From an uncultured Kiritimatiellota bacterium (GTDB lineage: Bacteria; Verrucomicrobiota; Kiritimatiellia; RFP12; UBA1067), in contig CAKTZA010000031.1 of NCBI GenBank assembly GCA_934635045.1, positions 1-42,270 of the forward strand: 42,270 nt of DNA, read 5' to 3'. Within the stretch, counting starts at the first letter, position 1. Each line of letters opens with the position of its first letter. The position numbers were made by a program, and so were the translations under genes. The notes under the pieces were generated by a model. It was not told where the DNA came from, did not search any database, and saw only the letters and a program-made list of their open reading frames with translations. Below are positions 7,014 to 17,621 of this stretch, piece by piece.

Positions 7014-7910
7014 TCAAATTATCGTGCGCAGTTCATCCACCGTGCGGCAGATCTTCAGCAGATTCCACTTCTGCCGCCACGCCGGAAGGTCTTTCCAGTA
7101 CGACACAAGTTCCTTGATGCGGCCCAGCACGGGGCGGTCGCCGCACAGCTCCGCCGCCGAAGCCGCGACATAGCGCAACAGCAGATCCCGCGCATCCGCC
7201 CGTGCGCCGAGCGACCGGATGAACGCGCGCCCGACCATGCCGCAGGGAGCGTCCAGCCCAAGGTCGCCGTTGCGGACGACTGGCATGCGCGCGACGGTTT
7301 CAATCTGCGCAAGCCGCGCCCCGTCGCACGGCCCTTCGTACATCTGCCGCGCCGTGCGCGCATGGACGGTCAGGAAGCGCAGCGGAAAGACGTTCAACAG
7401 CGGCATCAGGCTCAGGAGCTCGTCCGCACGCTCCACGCCCAGCCGCGCCTTGACGGAGAACTTGCCGGGGCCCATCACCGCGCACCCGACCTCCAGCATC
7501 TGCCGCAGGACGTCCGGCGTGCGCAGAAGCCCGCTGCCGCGCCCCTTGTTGCGCACCATCGGGAACGGACAGCCGCAGTTGAGGTCGGCCGTGTCGTAGC
7601 CGGCGGACTTGACGCGCTCCAGGCAGAACCGAAACGCCGCCGGATCCTTGCCGATGAACTGGGGGGTCACGCGAAGAGGGAATCCCTCCTCGCCTTCCCC
7701 TTTTCCCTCTTCCCTTTTTCCTTCTTCCTTCTTCCCTTTTCCTTTCGCTCCCAACCTCAGCTCGCGGTCGGACAGCGGATCGACGCCGGGCATTGCGGAA
7801 ATGAACGGCGTCACGGCCTCCGTGAAACCGGCGGCGGCGAGTTCCGCCGCAAACGTCTCGCGGAAGCAGCGAATCGTCACGCCGCGCAGAGGTGCGAGGA
7901 TCAAGCTCAA
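7014..7910 (-). CDS. dus: tRNA-dihydrouridine synthase
   Basis: Dus enzymes reduce uridines of tRNA to dihydrouridine using FMN and NADPH. The 298-residue protein starts LILAPLRGVT (FMN barrel strand 1) and has the catalytic Cys in LNCGCPFPMVRNKGRGSGLL, SVKARLG, and FLTVHARTARQMYEG (FMN phosphate site). The TTG start immediately follows the stop of the DUF975 gene. Between strands 1 and 2, residues about 54-77 are a Lys/Glu/Gly-only insert (KGKKEEGKREEGKGEGEEG) that has no counterpart in the family and derives from a dispersed purine-rich repeat. Subfamily (A, B or C) is not clear to me. Confidence 0.9.
   Translation of the reverse strand: MSLILAPLRGVTIRCFRETFAAELAAAGFTEAVTPFISAMPGVDPLSDRELRLGAKGKGKKEEGKREEGKGEGEEGFPLRVTPQFIGKDPAAFRFCLERVKSAGYDTADLNCGCPFPMVRNKGRGSGLLRTPDVLRQMLEVGCAVMGPGKFSVKARLGVERADELLSLMPLLNVFPLRFLTVHARTARQMYEGPCDGARLAQIETVARMPVVRNGDLGLDAPCGMVGRAFIRSLGARADARDLLLRYVAASAAELCGDRPVLGRIKELVSYWKDLPAWRQKWNLLKICRTVDELRTII
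7679..7748 (-). repeat. AAGGGAAGAAGG-type repeat inside dus
   Basis: A purine-rich (coding strand) run of GGAAGAAGGGAAAAGG-like units, in frame within dus. The same unit occurs twice in mfd (9430-9465, 9745-9826), in nadB (36337-36370) and in the large surface protein gene (40969-41045). In this window it always encodes Lys/Glu/Gly when the purine strand is sense. Confidence 0.75.
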
Positions 7911-8717
7911 TCAGGACGCCCTCGGCGCGAGTTCGCGGTAGAAGACGACGCGCGAGACAATGACGCCGAGAACGACCTTCAGGGCGAGGTAGAACGACAG
8001 CGTGCCAACCAGGAAACTCGCCACGCCCCACGCCAGCCCGCCGCCTTCCGTGACGCACGCAAGCAGGGCAATGCTCACGCCAAACCCCAGCATCATCAGC
8101 AACCACCAGCCGATGTAGGAGAAGTCGAGGCAGAAGGCATTCCACTTGAATCCCTTCATCTGCTTGCCAGATTCCGCCAGGCAGGCGGAGGCCGTCCAGT
8201 CGGGATGCTCGTTCTTCAGGAACCACGCGAGACGATAGCGATAGATAGCCACGATGCCGGGAATCAGCAGAAGGAGCGACCACAGCGTGACCTTCAGGTT
8301 CATGAGGACGAGAAGCCACGTCACCTCGAACGGCCGCGCGAAACCGCCGAAAGCGTCCGCAAACCAGCGGCGGTCGTCATCCGCGTGGGCCTTCAGCATC
8401 GTCCCCACGAACCCATAGGCCACGATTGCGGTGAAGACATAGGCGAAGAACATCTGGAACAAGAAGCCGCCCATCATCCATCCGTACGCCTTGAGCGTCG
8501 GCAGCGTGTAACAAAGCCCCGCCCGCCAAGCCTGCACCCAGCGCGTCAAGAACTCGCCCAGCGAATCAATCGCGAGCACGGTGAACGCGGACGAGACAAG
8601 CCCGTTGACAGTCCCTGCAATGAGCTGGAGGACGAACCCGACGACCAGCAGCCGCCCGAACCACTTGCCCTTGAGGATGCCCCAAGCCGCACGACGCATT
8701 TCCTTGCAACTTTTCAT
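7911..8717 (-). CDS. DUF975-like integral membrane protein
   Basis: A 268-residue protein of unknown function with about five or six hydrophobic helices. I recognise the DUF975 pattern: an N-terminal amphipathic stretch beginning with short basic residues, a central LLLIPGIVAIYRYRLAWFL helix, a SGKQMKG segment, WWLLMMLGFG, and a C-terminal VVFYREL. It is first gene of the minus-strand run with dus, the UTP-sugar pyrophosphorylase, the kinase and cdsA, with its stop directly abutting the dus start. Expression probably comes from the extended -10 promoter at 8771-8779; the leader carries a tandem 19-20 base repeat. Function cannot be told from sequence. Confidence 0.75.
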   Translation of the reverse strand: MKSCKEMRRAAWGILKGKWFGRLLVVGFVLQLIAGTVNGLVSSAFTVLAIDSLGEFLTRWVQAWRAGLCYTLPTLKAYGWMMGGFLFQMFFAYVFTAIVAYGFVGTMLKAHADDDRRWFADAFGGFARPFEVTWLLVLMNLKVTLWSLLLLIPGIVAIYRYRLAWFLKNEHPDWTASACLAESGKQMKGFKWNAFCLDFSYIGWWLLMMLGFGVSIALLACVTEGGGLAWGVASFLVGTLSFYLALKVVLGVIVSRVVFYRELAPRAS

Positions 8718-8727
8718 GATTACAATA

Positions 8728-8766
8728 CCTTTTAATTCCTATGACACCTTTTTATTTCCTATGACA
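8728..8766 (-). repeat. tandem direct repeat in the DUF975 leader
   Basis: Two adjacent copies of a 19-20 base unit (on the minus strand TGTCATAGGAA then TAAAAGG) lie between the promoter and the start codon of the membrane protein gene. Each copy ends in an AAAAGG purine run, so the leader has two possible ribosome sites; a bound regulator or RNA structure is equally possible. Confidence 0.6.
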
Positions 8767-8770
8767 GGAG

Positions 8771-8779
8771 ATTATATCA
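8771..8779 (-). promoter_or_regulatory. extended -10 for DUF975-dus-galU-kinase-cdsA run
   Basis: On the minus strand the sequence reads TGATATAAT: a perfect -10 with the TGn extension. It lies 54 bases before the DUF975 start codon. It is partly back to back with the mfd promoter. Confidence 0.65.
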
Positions 8780-8786
8780 AATTTTG

Positions 8787-8795
8787 TGCTATACT
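8787..8795 (+). promoter_or_regulatory. extended -10 for mfd
   Basis: TGCTATACT directly precedes ATG 8796; the in-frame ATG at 8808 is 12 bases after the -10. If the -10 is right, transcription starts near 8802, so translation must start at 8808 on a very short leader. Confidence 0.6.
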
Positions 8796-8807
8796 ATGCG
8801 GACTTTC

Positions 8808-11800
8808 ATGAAAGAGGCTCTTGATCGCTTCGCATCGCTCTTCACACCCCCAGGGCCTGTCCCCACGGGGCAAGGGGGGCCTGTCCCCTCTTCATCAGCC
8901 CCCACACCTTCGGGGCCTGTCCCCACGTCTCTTGATCCTAACATCCAAGGGTCTGTCCCCAAAATTCGGGGGCCTGTCCCCACGATTTCCATCCCCTCGC
9001 TCACGGGGTCGGCCGATGCCTTTCTCGCCGCGACGCTCGCCCAACCCGCGCGCCTCGTCCTCGCCGTCACGCCCGGTCTGCCCGAAGCCGACCGCCTCGT
9101 CGACGACTTGCGCATCCTCGCCCAACCCACCGCATCCGCTGGGGACAGACCCCCGGGAAGTGAGTACGCACGACATGGGGACAGACCCTCCAAAGGTGGG
9201 GACAGACCCCCGAATTTTGGGGACAGGCCCCCGTCGTCACGCTCAAATCAGCTACGAATTCTCGAATTTCCGCCACTTATCGACAATGACAAGGGTGCAC
9301 TCGGCCTTCGGCTGAAGACCCTTGCGGCCCTCAAGGCTTGGGGTCTGTCCCCAGCTCCTTATGTCATCGTCGCCGCATTCCCCGCCCTTTCGGTCCCCCT
9401 CCCCACGGGGTCTGTCCCCAGCCTCGTACTGAAGGAAGAGGGAAAAAGGAAGAAGGCAGAAGAGGGAATCGTGGGGACAGGCCCCGGAGGGGAGGGCGAT
9501 AACAGGCTGAATTTGAGCGAGATCGTCGAAAAACTTGCCGAGATGGGTTATGCGCGGGTGCCGCAGGTCGAACAGGAGGGCGATTTTTCCGTGCGCGGCG
9601 GCATTGTCGACATCTGGAGCCCCGGCGACGAGTTCCCCGTACGCGCCGAGTTCTTCGGCGACGACCTCGAAAGTCTCCGCACCTTCAATCCCGCCACGCA
9701 GATCTCGATTGCGCGCCGAGAGGAAGCCGTGATTCTGCCGATTCGGGGAGAAGGGAAGAAAAAGGAAGAAGGAAAAGGGAAGAAGGAAGAAGGGAAAGGG
9801 AAGAAGGAAGAAGGGAAAGGGGAAAGTGCGGAGGCCGCTACTCTTCTGAATTTCCTGCCGCCAGGCGCAACGATTCTTGCGCTGGAGCACAACGCCTATT
9901 CGCTTGAGACGATTTTAAGGGAAAAGACGGTCAACGGACAGGAAGGACTCGCGGGGCTTGCGGGACATGAGACAGCGGACAGCAGACAACGGCCTCGCGC
10001 GGATCAAGTGATTTCCAGCCGCGCTTATTCAATCGTCTACACCGGCGATCCGCCGCCGGCGGGCGTGCCGACCTACGATTTTGCGACGGCGCCCCTGCCG
10101 GGCTTCGCCGAACTCGGCGCAGACGAGGCGCATCATCCCGAACTCTTCGACGCGGCGCGCAAACGCCTTGACCAGCACCTCGCCGCCGCCGAGAAACGTG
10201 GCGCGACCGTCGTCCGCCTCGACGACCTCTCCGGCGGATTCGAGATCGGCAATCTCGTCGTCGTGACGAAAGCAGACCGCGTCTTCGCCAAGCGCAAGGT
10301 TCACGTCCGCACGAACGCCGCCGTCATTCAGGGGCCGCGCCTGAACGACTTCGAGGATCTGGAGCCCGGCGAGTACGTCGTCCACATCGACTACGGCGTC
10401 GGCCGCTACATCGGCTCGTCCGAAATTCTCCTCGACGGCAAGCGCAGCGAGGTCTTCACGATCGAATACGCGGACGGCGCGAAGCTGCACGTCCCCGCCG
10501 CGCACGCGCACCTCCTCTCGCGCTACGTCGGCGTCAAGGGCGAGGCCGTGCACCTGCACCGCCTTGACGGCAAGCGGTGGGAAAAGGACAGGAAAGACGC
10601 GCAGAAGGCCGTCACCGACCTCGCCGCCGCGCTGCTGGAGACGCAGGCGAAGCGCGAGATGGTGCCGGGCTTCGCCTACGACGTCCGCTGCGAGGGACGC
10701 GACGCCTTCGACGCGGCGTTCCCCTACGAGGAGACGCCCGACCAGGCCGCCGCCATCGCCGCCGTCGACGCTGACCTCGCCGCGCGCAAGCCGATGGACC
10801 GCCTCATCTGCGGCGACGCCGGCTACGGCAAGACGGAAGTCGCCATGCGCGCGGCCTTCGTCGCGGCGATGAACGGCAAGCAGGTCGCCGTTCTCGCGCC
10901 GACGACCGTCCTCGCCGAGCAGCACTTCGAGACGTTCACCTCGCGCTTCGACGGCACGCCCATCCGCATCGAGTCCGTCTCGCGCTTCCAGACGTCCGGC
11001 ACGCACAGGGGCACGTTCCAGCGGCTCGCGACCGGGGCCTGCGACATCGTGATCGGCACGCACGCGATCCTCACCTCGAAGATCTGCTTCCGTGACCTCG
11101 GCCTCATCATCATCGACGAGGAGCAGCGCTTCGGCGTGCGCCACAAGGAGTTCCTGAAGCGCCTGCGCGCGACGGCGGACATTCTGACGCTCTCCGCGAC
11201 GCCGATTCCGCGCACGCTCTACCTCTCGATGACGGGCGCACGCGACCTCTCGCTCCTGCGGTCGCCGCCGCGCGAGCGCGTCGCCGTCGAGACGCGCATC
11301 GTGCGCGATGCGGACGAGACCGTCCGCGCGGCAATCGACGCGGAACTCGCGCGCGGCGGGCAGGTCTACTTCCTGCACAACCGCGTGATGTCCATCGGCA
11401 AGGTCGAGCGGCGGCTGAAGGCCCTGTGCCCGAAGGCGCGCATCGTCGTCGCGCACGGGCAGATGGACACGCAGACGCTCGCGAAGAAGATGCGCGACTT
11501 CGAGCGCGGCGCCTACGACATCCTCCTCTCGACGACGATCATCGAGTCCGGCATCGACATCCCACGCGCGAACACGATCCTCGTCGACCAGGCGGACACG
11601 TTCGGCATGGCCGACCTCTACCAGCTGCGCGGGCGCGTCGGGCGCGCCGCGCGGCAGGGATTCGCCTACTTTCTCCTGCCGCCGTCCGGCGACATCGACG
11701 CGGACGCGCGGGAGCGTCTCGCGGCGCTCAAGCGGCACGGCGGCCTCGGCAGCGGATTCAACCTCGCCGTGCGCGACCTGGAGCTGCGCGGCGCGGGCAA

Positions 11801-12287
11801 CCTGCTCGGCTCCCAGCAGTCGGGGCACATCGCCGCCATCGGCTTCGGCCTCTACTGCCAGCTCCTCCAGCGAACGATCGCGCAGATGAAAGGCGAGAAG
11901 GTGAAGGCGATCGTCGACGTGAAGCTCAACCTCGACTTCGCGAACCCGCGTCTGCCCTACGACTACATCGAAGAGGACGTGCAGCGGCTCTCGCTCATGA
12001 AGCGCTTCGCCGAGGCACAGGACGTCCGCGTCGTCAACGCCCTCGCCGCCGAGATGAAGGACCGTTTCGGCCCCCTGCCGCCCGAAGCCGAGGAGTTCGT
12101 CCGCATCTCGAAGCTGCGCGTCCTCTGCGCGAACGCGGGCTACGGGCACATCGACGTCAAGGGCCCGCGCGCCGTCTTCTACAAGGTCGGATCGCGCGAC
12201 ATCGCAAAAGTCATCGACCTCAAGGGAAAGACCGCAGAAGCAAAACTCGGCGACCTGATCAGAACCCTGCGTTCGCAAGGATCATGA
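8808..12287 (+). CDS. mfd: transcription-repair coupling factor Mfd
   Basis: Mfd is an ATP-driven DNA translocase that removes stalled RNA polymerase and recruits UvrA. The 1159-residue protein has an N-terminal UvrB-like module (VRGGIVDIWSPGDEFPVRAE), the RNA-polymerase-binding CarD-like domain (EPGEYVVHIDYGVGRY, from residue 519), and a RecG-like motor with Walker A (CGDAGYGKTEV, from 668), Walker B (DEEQRFG, from 770), a TRG-like region and motif VI (QLRGRVGRAARQG). The C-terminal TRCF domain closes it. The N-terminal module is interrupted by low-complexity inserts: twelve GGGGACAGACCCC-type repeats read as GPVP, GSVP or GDRPP, and two Lys/Glu/Gly blocks. All stay in frame. I chose ATG 8808 because the -10 box abuts the other ATG (8796). 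The last 29 bases overlap the convergent LA_2272 gene. Confidence 0.93.
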   Translation: MKEALDRFASLFTPPGPVPTGQGGPVPSSSAPTPSGPVPTSLDPNIQGSVPKIRGPVPTISIPSLTGSADAFLAATLAQPARLVLAVTPGLPEADRLVDDLRILAQPTASAGDRPPGSEYARHGDRPSKGGDRPPNFGDRPPSSRSNQLRILEFPPLIDNDKGALGLRLKTLAALKAWGLSPAPYVIVAAFPALSVPLPTGSVPSLVLKEEGKRKKAEEGIVGTGPGGEGDNRLNLSEIVEKLAEMGYARVPQVEQEGDFSVRGGIVDIWSPGDEFPVRAEFFGDDLESLRTFNPATQISIARREEAVILPIRGEGKKKEEGKGKKEEGKGKKEEGKGESAEAATLLNFLPPGATILALEHNAYSLETILREKTVNGQEGLAGLAGHETADSRQRPRADQVISSRAYSIVYTGDPPPAGVPTYDFATAPLPGFAELGADEAHHPELFDAARKRLDQHLAAAEKRGATVVRLDDLSGGFEIGNLVVVTKADRVFAKRKVHVRTNAAVIQGPRLNDFEDLEPGEYVVHIDYGVGRYIGSSEILLDGKRSEVFTIEYADGAKLHVPAAHAHLLSRYVGVKGEAVHLHRLDGKRWEKDRKDAQKAVTDLAAALLETQAKREMVPGFAYDVRCEGRDAFDAAFPYEETPDQAAAIAAVDADLAARKPMDRLICGDAGYGKTEVAMRAAFVAAMNGKQVAVLAPTTVLAEQHFETFTSRFDGTPIRIESVSRFQTSGTHRGTFQRLATGACDIVIGTHAILTSKICFRDLGLIIIDEEQRFGVRHKEFLKRLRATADILTLSATPIPRTLYLSMTGARDLSLLRSPPRERVAVETRIVRDADETVRAAIDAELARGGQVYFLHNRVMSIGKVERRLKALCPKARIVVAHGQMDTQTLAKKMRDFERGAYDILLSTTIIESGIDIPRANTILVDQADTFGMADLYQLRGRVGRAARQGFAYFLLPPSGDIDADARERLAALKRHGGLGSGFNLAVRDLELRGAGNLLGSQQSGHIAAIGFGLYCQLLQRTIAQMKGEKVKAIVDVKLNLDFANPRLPYDYIEEDVQRLSLMKRFAEAQDVRVVNALAAEMKDRFGPLPPEAEEFVRISKLRVLCANAGYGHIDVKGPRAVFYKVGSRDIAKVIDLKGKTAEAKLGDLIRTLRSQGS
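8850..9490. repeat. twelve GGGGACAG(A/G)CCCC repeats inside mfd
   Basis: By eye I count seven copies as G(G)CCTGTCCCC or GGTCTGTCCCC (about 8856, 8878, 8918, 8951, 8971, 9345, 9409) and five in the opposite orientation as GGGGACAGACCC or GGGGACAGGCCC (about 9141, 9178, 9200, 9220, 9475). Spacing is irregular, so this is not CRISPR. Each copy is nearly palindromic (GGGG...CCCC). They encode GPVP/GSVP in one orientation and GDRP in the other, without a stop. Confidence 0.8.
9745..9826 (+). repeat. AAGGGAAGAAGG-type repeat inside mfd
   Basis: An 80-base purine-only run encodes a block of Lys, Glu and Gly between VILPIRG and ESAEAATLL. It belongs to the same repeat class as the blocks in dus, nadB and the surface protein. 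A shorter copy lies at about 9430-9465. Confidence 0.8.
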
Positions 12288-12878
12288 TCGGCAGCTTCGA
12301 CTCGCAGACGAGATTCAAAAGCCCGATCTGGAGGCCGTTCAGCCGCTGCGTCGCGTTGACAACGCCGAGCTGGAAGCCCGTCAGGTCGTCCGCCAGGTTG
12401 AAGACGCCGAGCTGGAAGCCCGTGAAGTTGAGCGCGGCGTTCAGCGCGCCGGCCGCCCAACCCGTGAAGTCGGACTGGTCGGCGTTCACGACCGCGAACT
12501 GGACGCCGACCGAATCGGCGTTGTCCCAGTTGAGCGCGGAAACCTGAAAGCCGGTGAACGCGGCCATGTCAACGGACGCGAACGCGACCTGAAGGCCGGT
12601 CGCCGCGCCAGACGCCCAGCCGACCGCCGCGAACTGGCAGCCGACAAAGTTCTCCTGGCACTCGACCAGCCCGATGTCAAGCCCGTAGACGTCCACATGG
12701 TTGCCGTAAAGCCCGCCAAACCGAAAGCCGTAGACGTCGCTCGTCGTGAACGGAATCTGCACCGGCGCGCACAGCCCCAGCCCAATCGGCGACCAGGCCC
12801 ACGGACGCTCCACGGCGGCGTTCGCCTCGTTTGAACAGCAGCAGACAGCGGCGAACGCCGCGACGATCAGGGACTTCT

Positions 12879-12882
<4 letters not shown>
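12259..12882 (-). CDS. LA_2272-type repeat exported protein
   Basis: A 207-residue protein with a signal peptide (MKKSLIVAAFAAVCCC; a Cys-rich end, so lipoprotein processing is possible). The body is short repeats of the pattern GxQxGxxN, such as GFQLGVFNLADDLT, GFQLGVVNATQRLN and GLQIGLLN, closing with PIMILANAGF. This is the LA_2272-type surface repeat, probably forming a beta-solenoid or membrane-strand array; its function is unknown. The ATG overlaps the gyrA stop (ATGA), so it is co-translated with gyrase, an odd pairing. Its 3' end overlaps the 3' end of mfd on the other strand by 29 bases. A relative lies at 26512-27036. Confidence 0.8.
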
Positions 12883-15533
<2,651 letters not shown>

Positions 15534-15541
15534 AGGCGTGT

Positions 15542-15550
15542 ATTATAGCA
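15542..15550 (-). promoter_or_regulatory. extended -10 for gyrA
   Basis: TGCTATAAT on the minus strand, a consensus -10 with TGn extension, ends 8 bases before the gyrA ATG. Transcription should begin at or one to two bases before the start codon. Confidence 0.75.
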
Positions 15551-15662
15551 TTTTCTTCACGTTTACGCGCGCGCGTGTGCGCGCATACGCAATTCTTCTT
15601 GAAGGATGCAGGGCAAGAACGCGCAGTTTCGGCCCCGTCCATGACACGGCGCGGCGACGGAA

Positions 15663-15671
15663 TGGTATAAT
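15663..15671 (+). promoter_or_regulatory. extended -10 for the nitroreductase gene
   Basis: TGGTATAAT, divergent from the gyrA promoter. The gene starts 66 bases downstream, leaving a leader of about 60 bases. Confidence 0.7.
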
Positions 15672-15680
15672 GTGCGGACG

Positions 15681-15708
15681 AGGCACGGCGGATTCGACTG
15701 CCGCGCCT
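15681..15708 (+). promoter_or_regulatory. stem-loop in the nitroreductase leader
   Basis: AGGCACGGCGG and CTGCCGCGCCT pair as an 11-bp stem with one mismatch and one G-U pair around an ATTCGA loop. It sits just after the predicted transcription start and 30 bases before the start codon. It may stabilise the mRNA or bind a regulator. Confidence 0.4.
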
Positions 15709-15737
15709 TGGGGAAAACGGAGAAAGCGAGGTGATTC

Positions 15738-16562
15738 ATGAGCCTGTTTGAACTCGACAAGACGAATTGCGTCCGCTGCGGCGCGTGTGTGCGCGACTGC
15801 GCGTTTGGCGCGTTGAAGACCGATGCGGACGGCTATCCGTTCATCAAGGACGAGAAGCGGTGCATGCGCTGCCAGCACTGCTTCGCCGTCTGCCCGAAGG
15901 GCGCCATCACCTTCGACGGCTGTCGCGCCGCCGATTCGATCGCGACGGCGGGGCTGACGCTGCCGTCGGCGGAAGCCGTCGAGAACTGGCTGCGAGTCCG
16001 TCGCTCCGTCCGGCGGTTTCAGGAGGCCGACGTCGACCCGGCGACGCTTGACCGCATCCTCCGCCTGCTCGGCAATGTGCCGACCGGCTGCAACGCCCGC
16101 GCGCTCACGTTCATCTGCCATCCGACGCGCCAATCGACGGATGCCTTTCGCCAGCGGTTCATCCACGCGGTGGAGGAGCATCGCGACGGCACGAAGCTGT
16201 TGCCGCGCTGGCTCGCGGTTCCGGCGATCAAGCTACGGCAGGGCAAGGCGGACATCTTCTTCCGGGGGGCGCCAGGACTGCTGATCATCACATCCGACGA
16301 GACGGACAAGGCCGTGACGACGCCCCGCGAAGACCTTGCGGCGGCCTGCACCTATTTCGAGATGCTGGCCCACGCGCACGGCCTCGCCACCTGCTGGTGC
16401 GGATTCCTCCAGATGGTGCAGAAGGTCGTACCCGAACTGCTCGAGAAGACGTCGGGCATCCGGCGGACGACGCCATTCTGCGCCATGCTCTTCGGCCGTC
16501 CGGCCCTCACGTATCCGCGCGGCGTCCAGCGCTCGGCCTACGCAAAGGTCGTCTACGCCTGA
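15738..16562 (+). CDS. ferredoxin-fused nitroreductase family protein
   Basis: A 274-residue fusion. The N-terminal 60 residues are a 2[4Fe-4S] ferredoxin with CVRCGACVRDC (11-21) and CMRCQHCFAVC (42-52), each followed by the usual Pro- or Ala-containing turn. The rest is a nitroreductase-like FMN domain (RRSVRRFQEADVD, the family's RxSxRxF start; a central GAPGLLIITSD strand; and a C-terminal FGRPALTYPR). Such fusions occur in anaerobes and reduce flavin-bound substrates with ferredoxin electrons; the substrate here is unknown. The ribosome site GAGG lies 6 bases before ATG. It converges on the paralogue gene at 16575 with a 12-base gap and no visible terminator. Confidence 0.9.
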   Translation: MSLFELDKTNCVRCGACVRDCAFGALKTDADGYPFIKDEKRCMRCQHCFAVCPKGAITFDGCRAADSIATAGLTLPSAEAVENWLRVRRSVRRFQEADVDPATLDRILRLLGNVPTGCNARALTFICHPTRQSTDAFRQRFIHAVEEHRDGTKLLPRWLAVPAIKLRQGKADIFFRGAPGLLIITSDETDKAVTTPREDLAAACTYFEMLAHAHGLATCWCGFLQMVQKVVPELLEKTSGIRRTTPFCAMLFGRPALTYPRGVQRSAYAKVVYA

Positions 16563-16574
16563 CGGAGGGCCGCT

Positions 16575-17621
16575 TCACGTGATCGCCTTCACGGCCTTTT
16601 CGTCGAAGAAAACCTCGGTGCAGCAATCGACGTCGAACGTCGGCTGCATGCAGTAGGGGCCGCCGGACGTCAGCACGGGCGCCGCGCCCTTCAGCCGTGT
16701 AAGGGTTCGGGACTGCTTCGGCTCGACCTTGCGGATCGCCCGCTCGAACGCCGCCGTCGAGGTACAGACCCAGTTGCGAACGCGCGAGAGGACATCCCTC
16801 GGACGCACAAACTTCTCCAGATGGTGCCACAGGTTGCCGTTGTACTCGAACGCATGCGGCTTCTTGTAGGTCGTCAGGAACTTCTCGTCCCCGTCATCGT
16901 AGACCGGCCAAGCATAAAGCTGCTCGATCGCGATGCCCTGCCGCGCGAGACGCGCAAGCATGAACGCAAAGCGAACATCATCCTTGATGCTCCAGTTCCG
17001 ACGTCGAGGATCATCCTTGTGATAAAACCGATAACCGATATCGTCATTGATCTGCTCGATCCGCGTCGGAATCCACCATGAACGGTAGCGTTCGGCGAAG
17101 TCGATGGGCCGCCATTCCCGAAGGAAGAAGGCCTCGGCATCAATTCGGTCGCCGTCGGCGTCCAGCAGAAACTTGACCTCCTCCGAAAGCTTCCCGTCCG
17201 GAAGGACGTACGGCGGATTGGACGCGTCCTTCATGACGCACACATAGGACGGACGGTCTTCCTCGTAGGATTGAATCGTCGGATAGCCGTGTTCACGGAG
17301 CCATCTGGCAGAATTCTTGCCCAGCGGCGTCAGCTCGCCCCGTTGACGACGGTAGCACCAGATCACGCCATCGCCCAAGTCATACTGCTTCAGATAGGCT
17401 TGCGTCGCGCGCAGCGTCAGCTTCTCGCCATGCTCGTCCCGGACGTACTGCAGAATGGAATCCGGCTCGCTCGCCGGACGGTTAAAGAGATAGAACGAAT
17501 CCCGAAATCCGTAGGGGAATGCGTACATCCCATAGCGGCAGGGCGGCAGGTGGTCGCTCTCGCCCGTGTTCCATGTCGGGTGATCGTATGCCTTAAGCAC
17601 GCCATAGCGAATGAATTTCAT
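16575..17621 (-). CDS. uncharacterised MKFxxxG family protein, paralogue A
   Basis: A 348-residue soluble protein of no family I can name. It shares a layout with the proteins at 18566-19249 and, truncated, 19937-20137: the start MKFIRYGVLKA, then RYGMYAFPYGF near residue 30, a central FEYNGNLWHHL, TSTAAFERAIRKV, and a C-terminal TEVFFDEKAVKAI. Relative to paralogue B it has about 120 extra residues in the middle (a DDIGYRFYHKDDPRRRNW segment). Its ATG overlaps the stop of the Sel1 gene (ATGA), so paralogue B, Sel1 protein and paralogue A form one operon. No signal peptide or membrane helix is visible. Confidence 0.7.
   Translation of the reverse strand: MKFIRYGVLKAYDHPTWNTGESDHLPPCRYGMYAFPYGFRDSFYLFNRPASEPDSILQYVRDEHGEKLTLRATQAYLKQYDLGDGVIWCYRRQRGELTPLGKNSARWLREHGYPTIQSYEEDRPSYVCVMKDASNPPYVLPDGKLSEEVKFLLDADGDRIDAEAFFLREWRPIDFAERYRSWWIPTRIEQINDDIGYRFYHKDDPRRRNWSIKDDVRFAFMLARLARQGIAIEQLYAWPVYDDGDEKFLTTYKKPHAFEYNGNLWHHLEKFVRPRDVLSRVRNWVCTSTAAFERAIRKVEPKQSRTLTRLKGAAPVLTSGGPYCMQPTFDVDCCTEVFFDEKAVKAIT

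Noticed and set aside
8850..9490. CRISPR array reading of the GGGGACAG repeats
   Set aside because: The units are about 13 bases, irregularly spaced, in both orientations and inside a coding gene.
10029..12278. A 749-codon open frame on the minus strand opposite mfd
   Set aside because: Antisense of Mfd motor motifs; composition Arg/Ala/Val/Asp-rich and no promoter or ribosome site.
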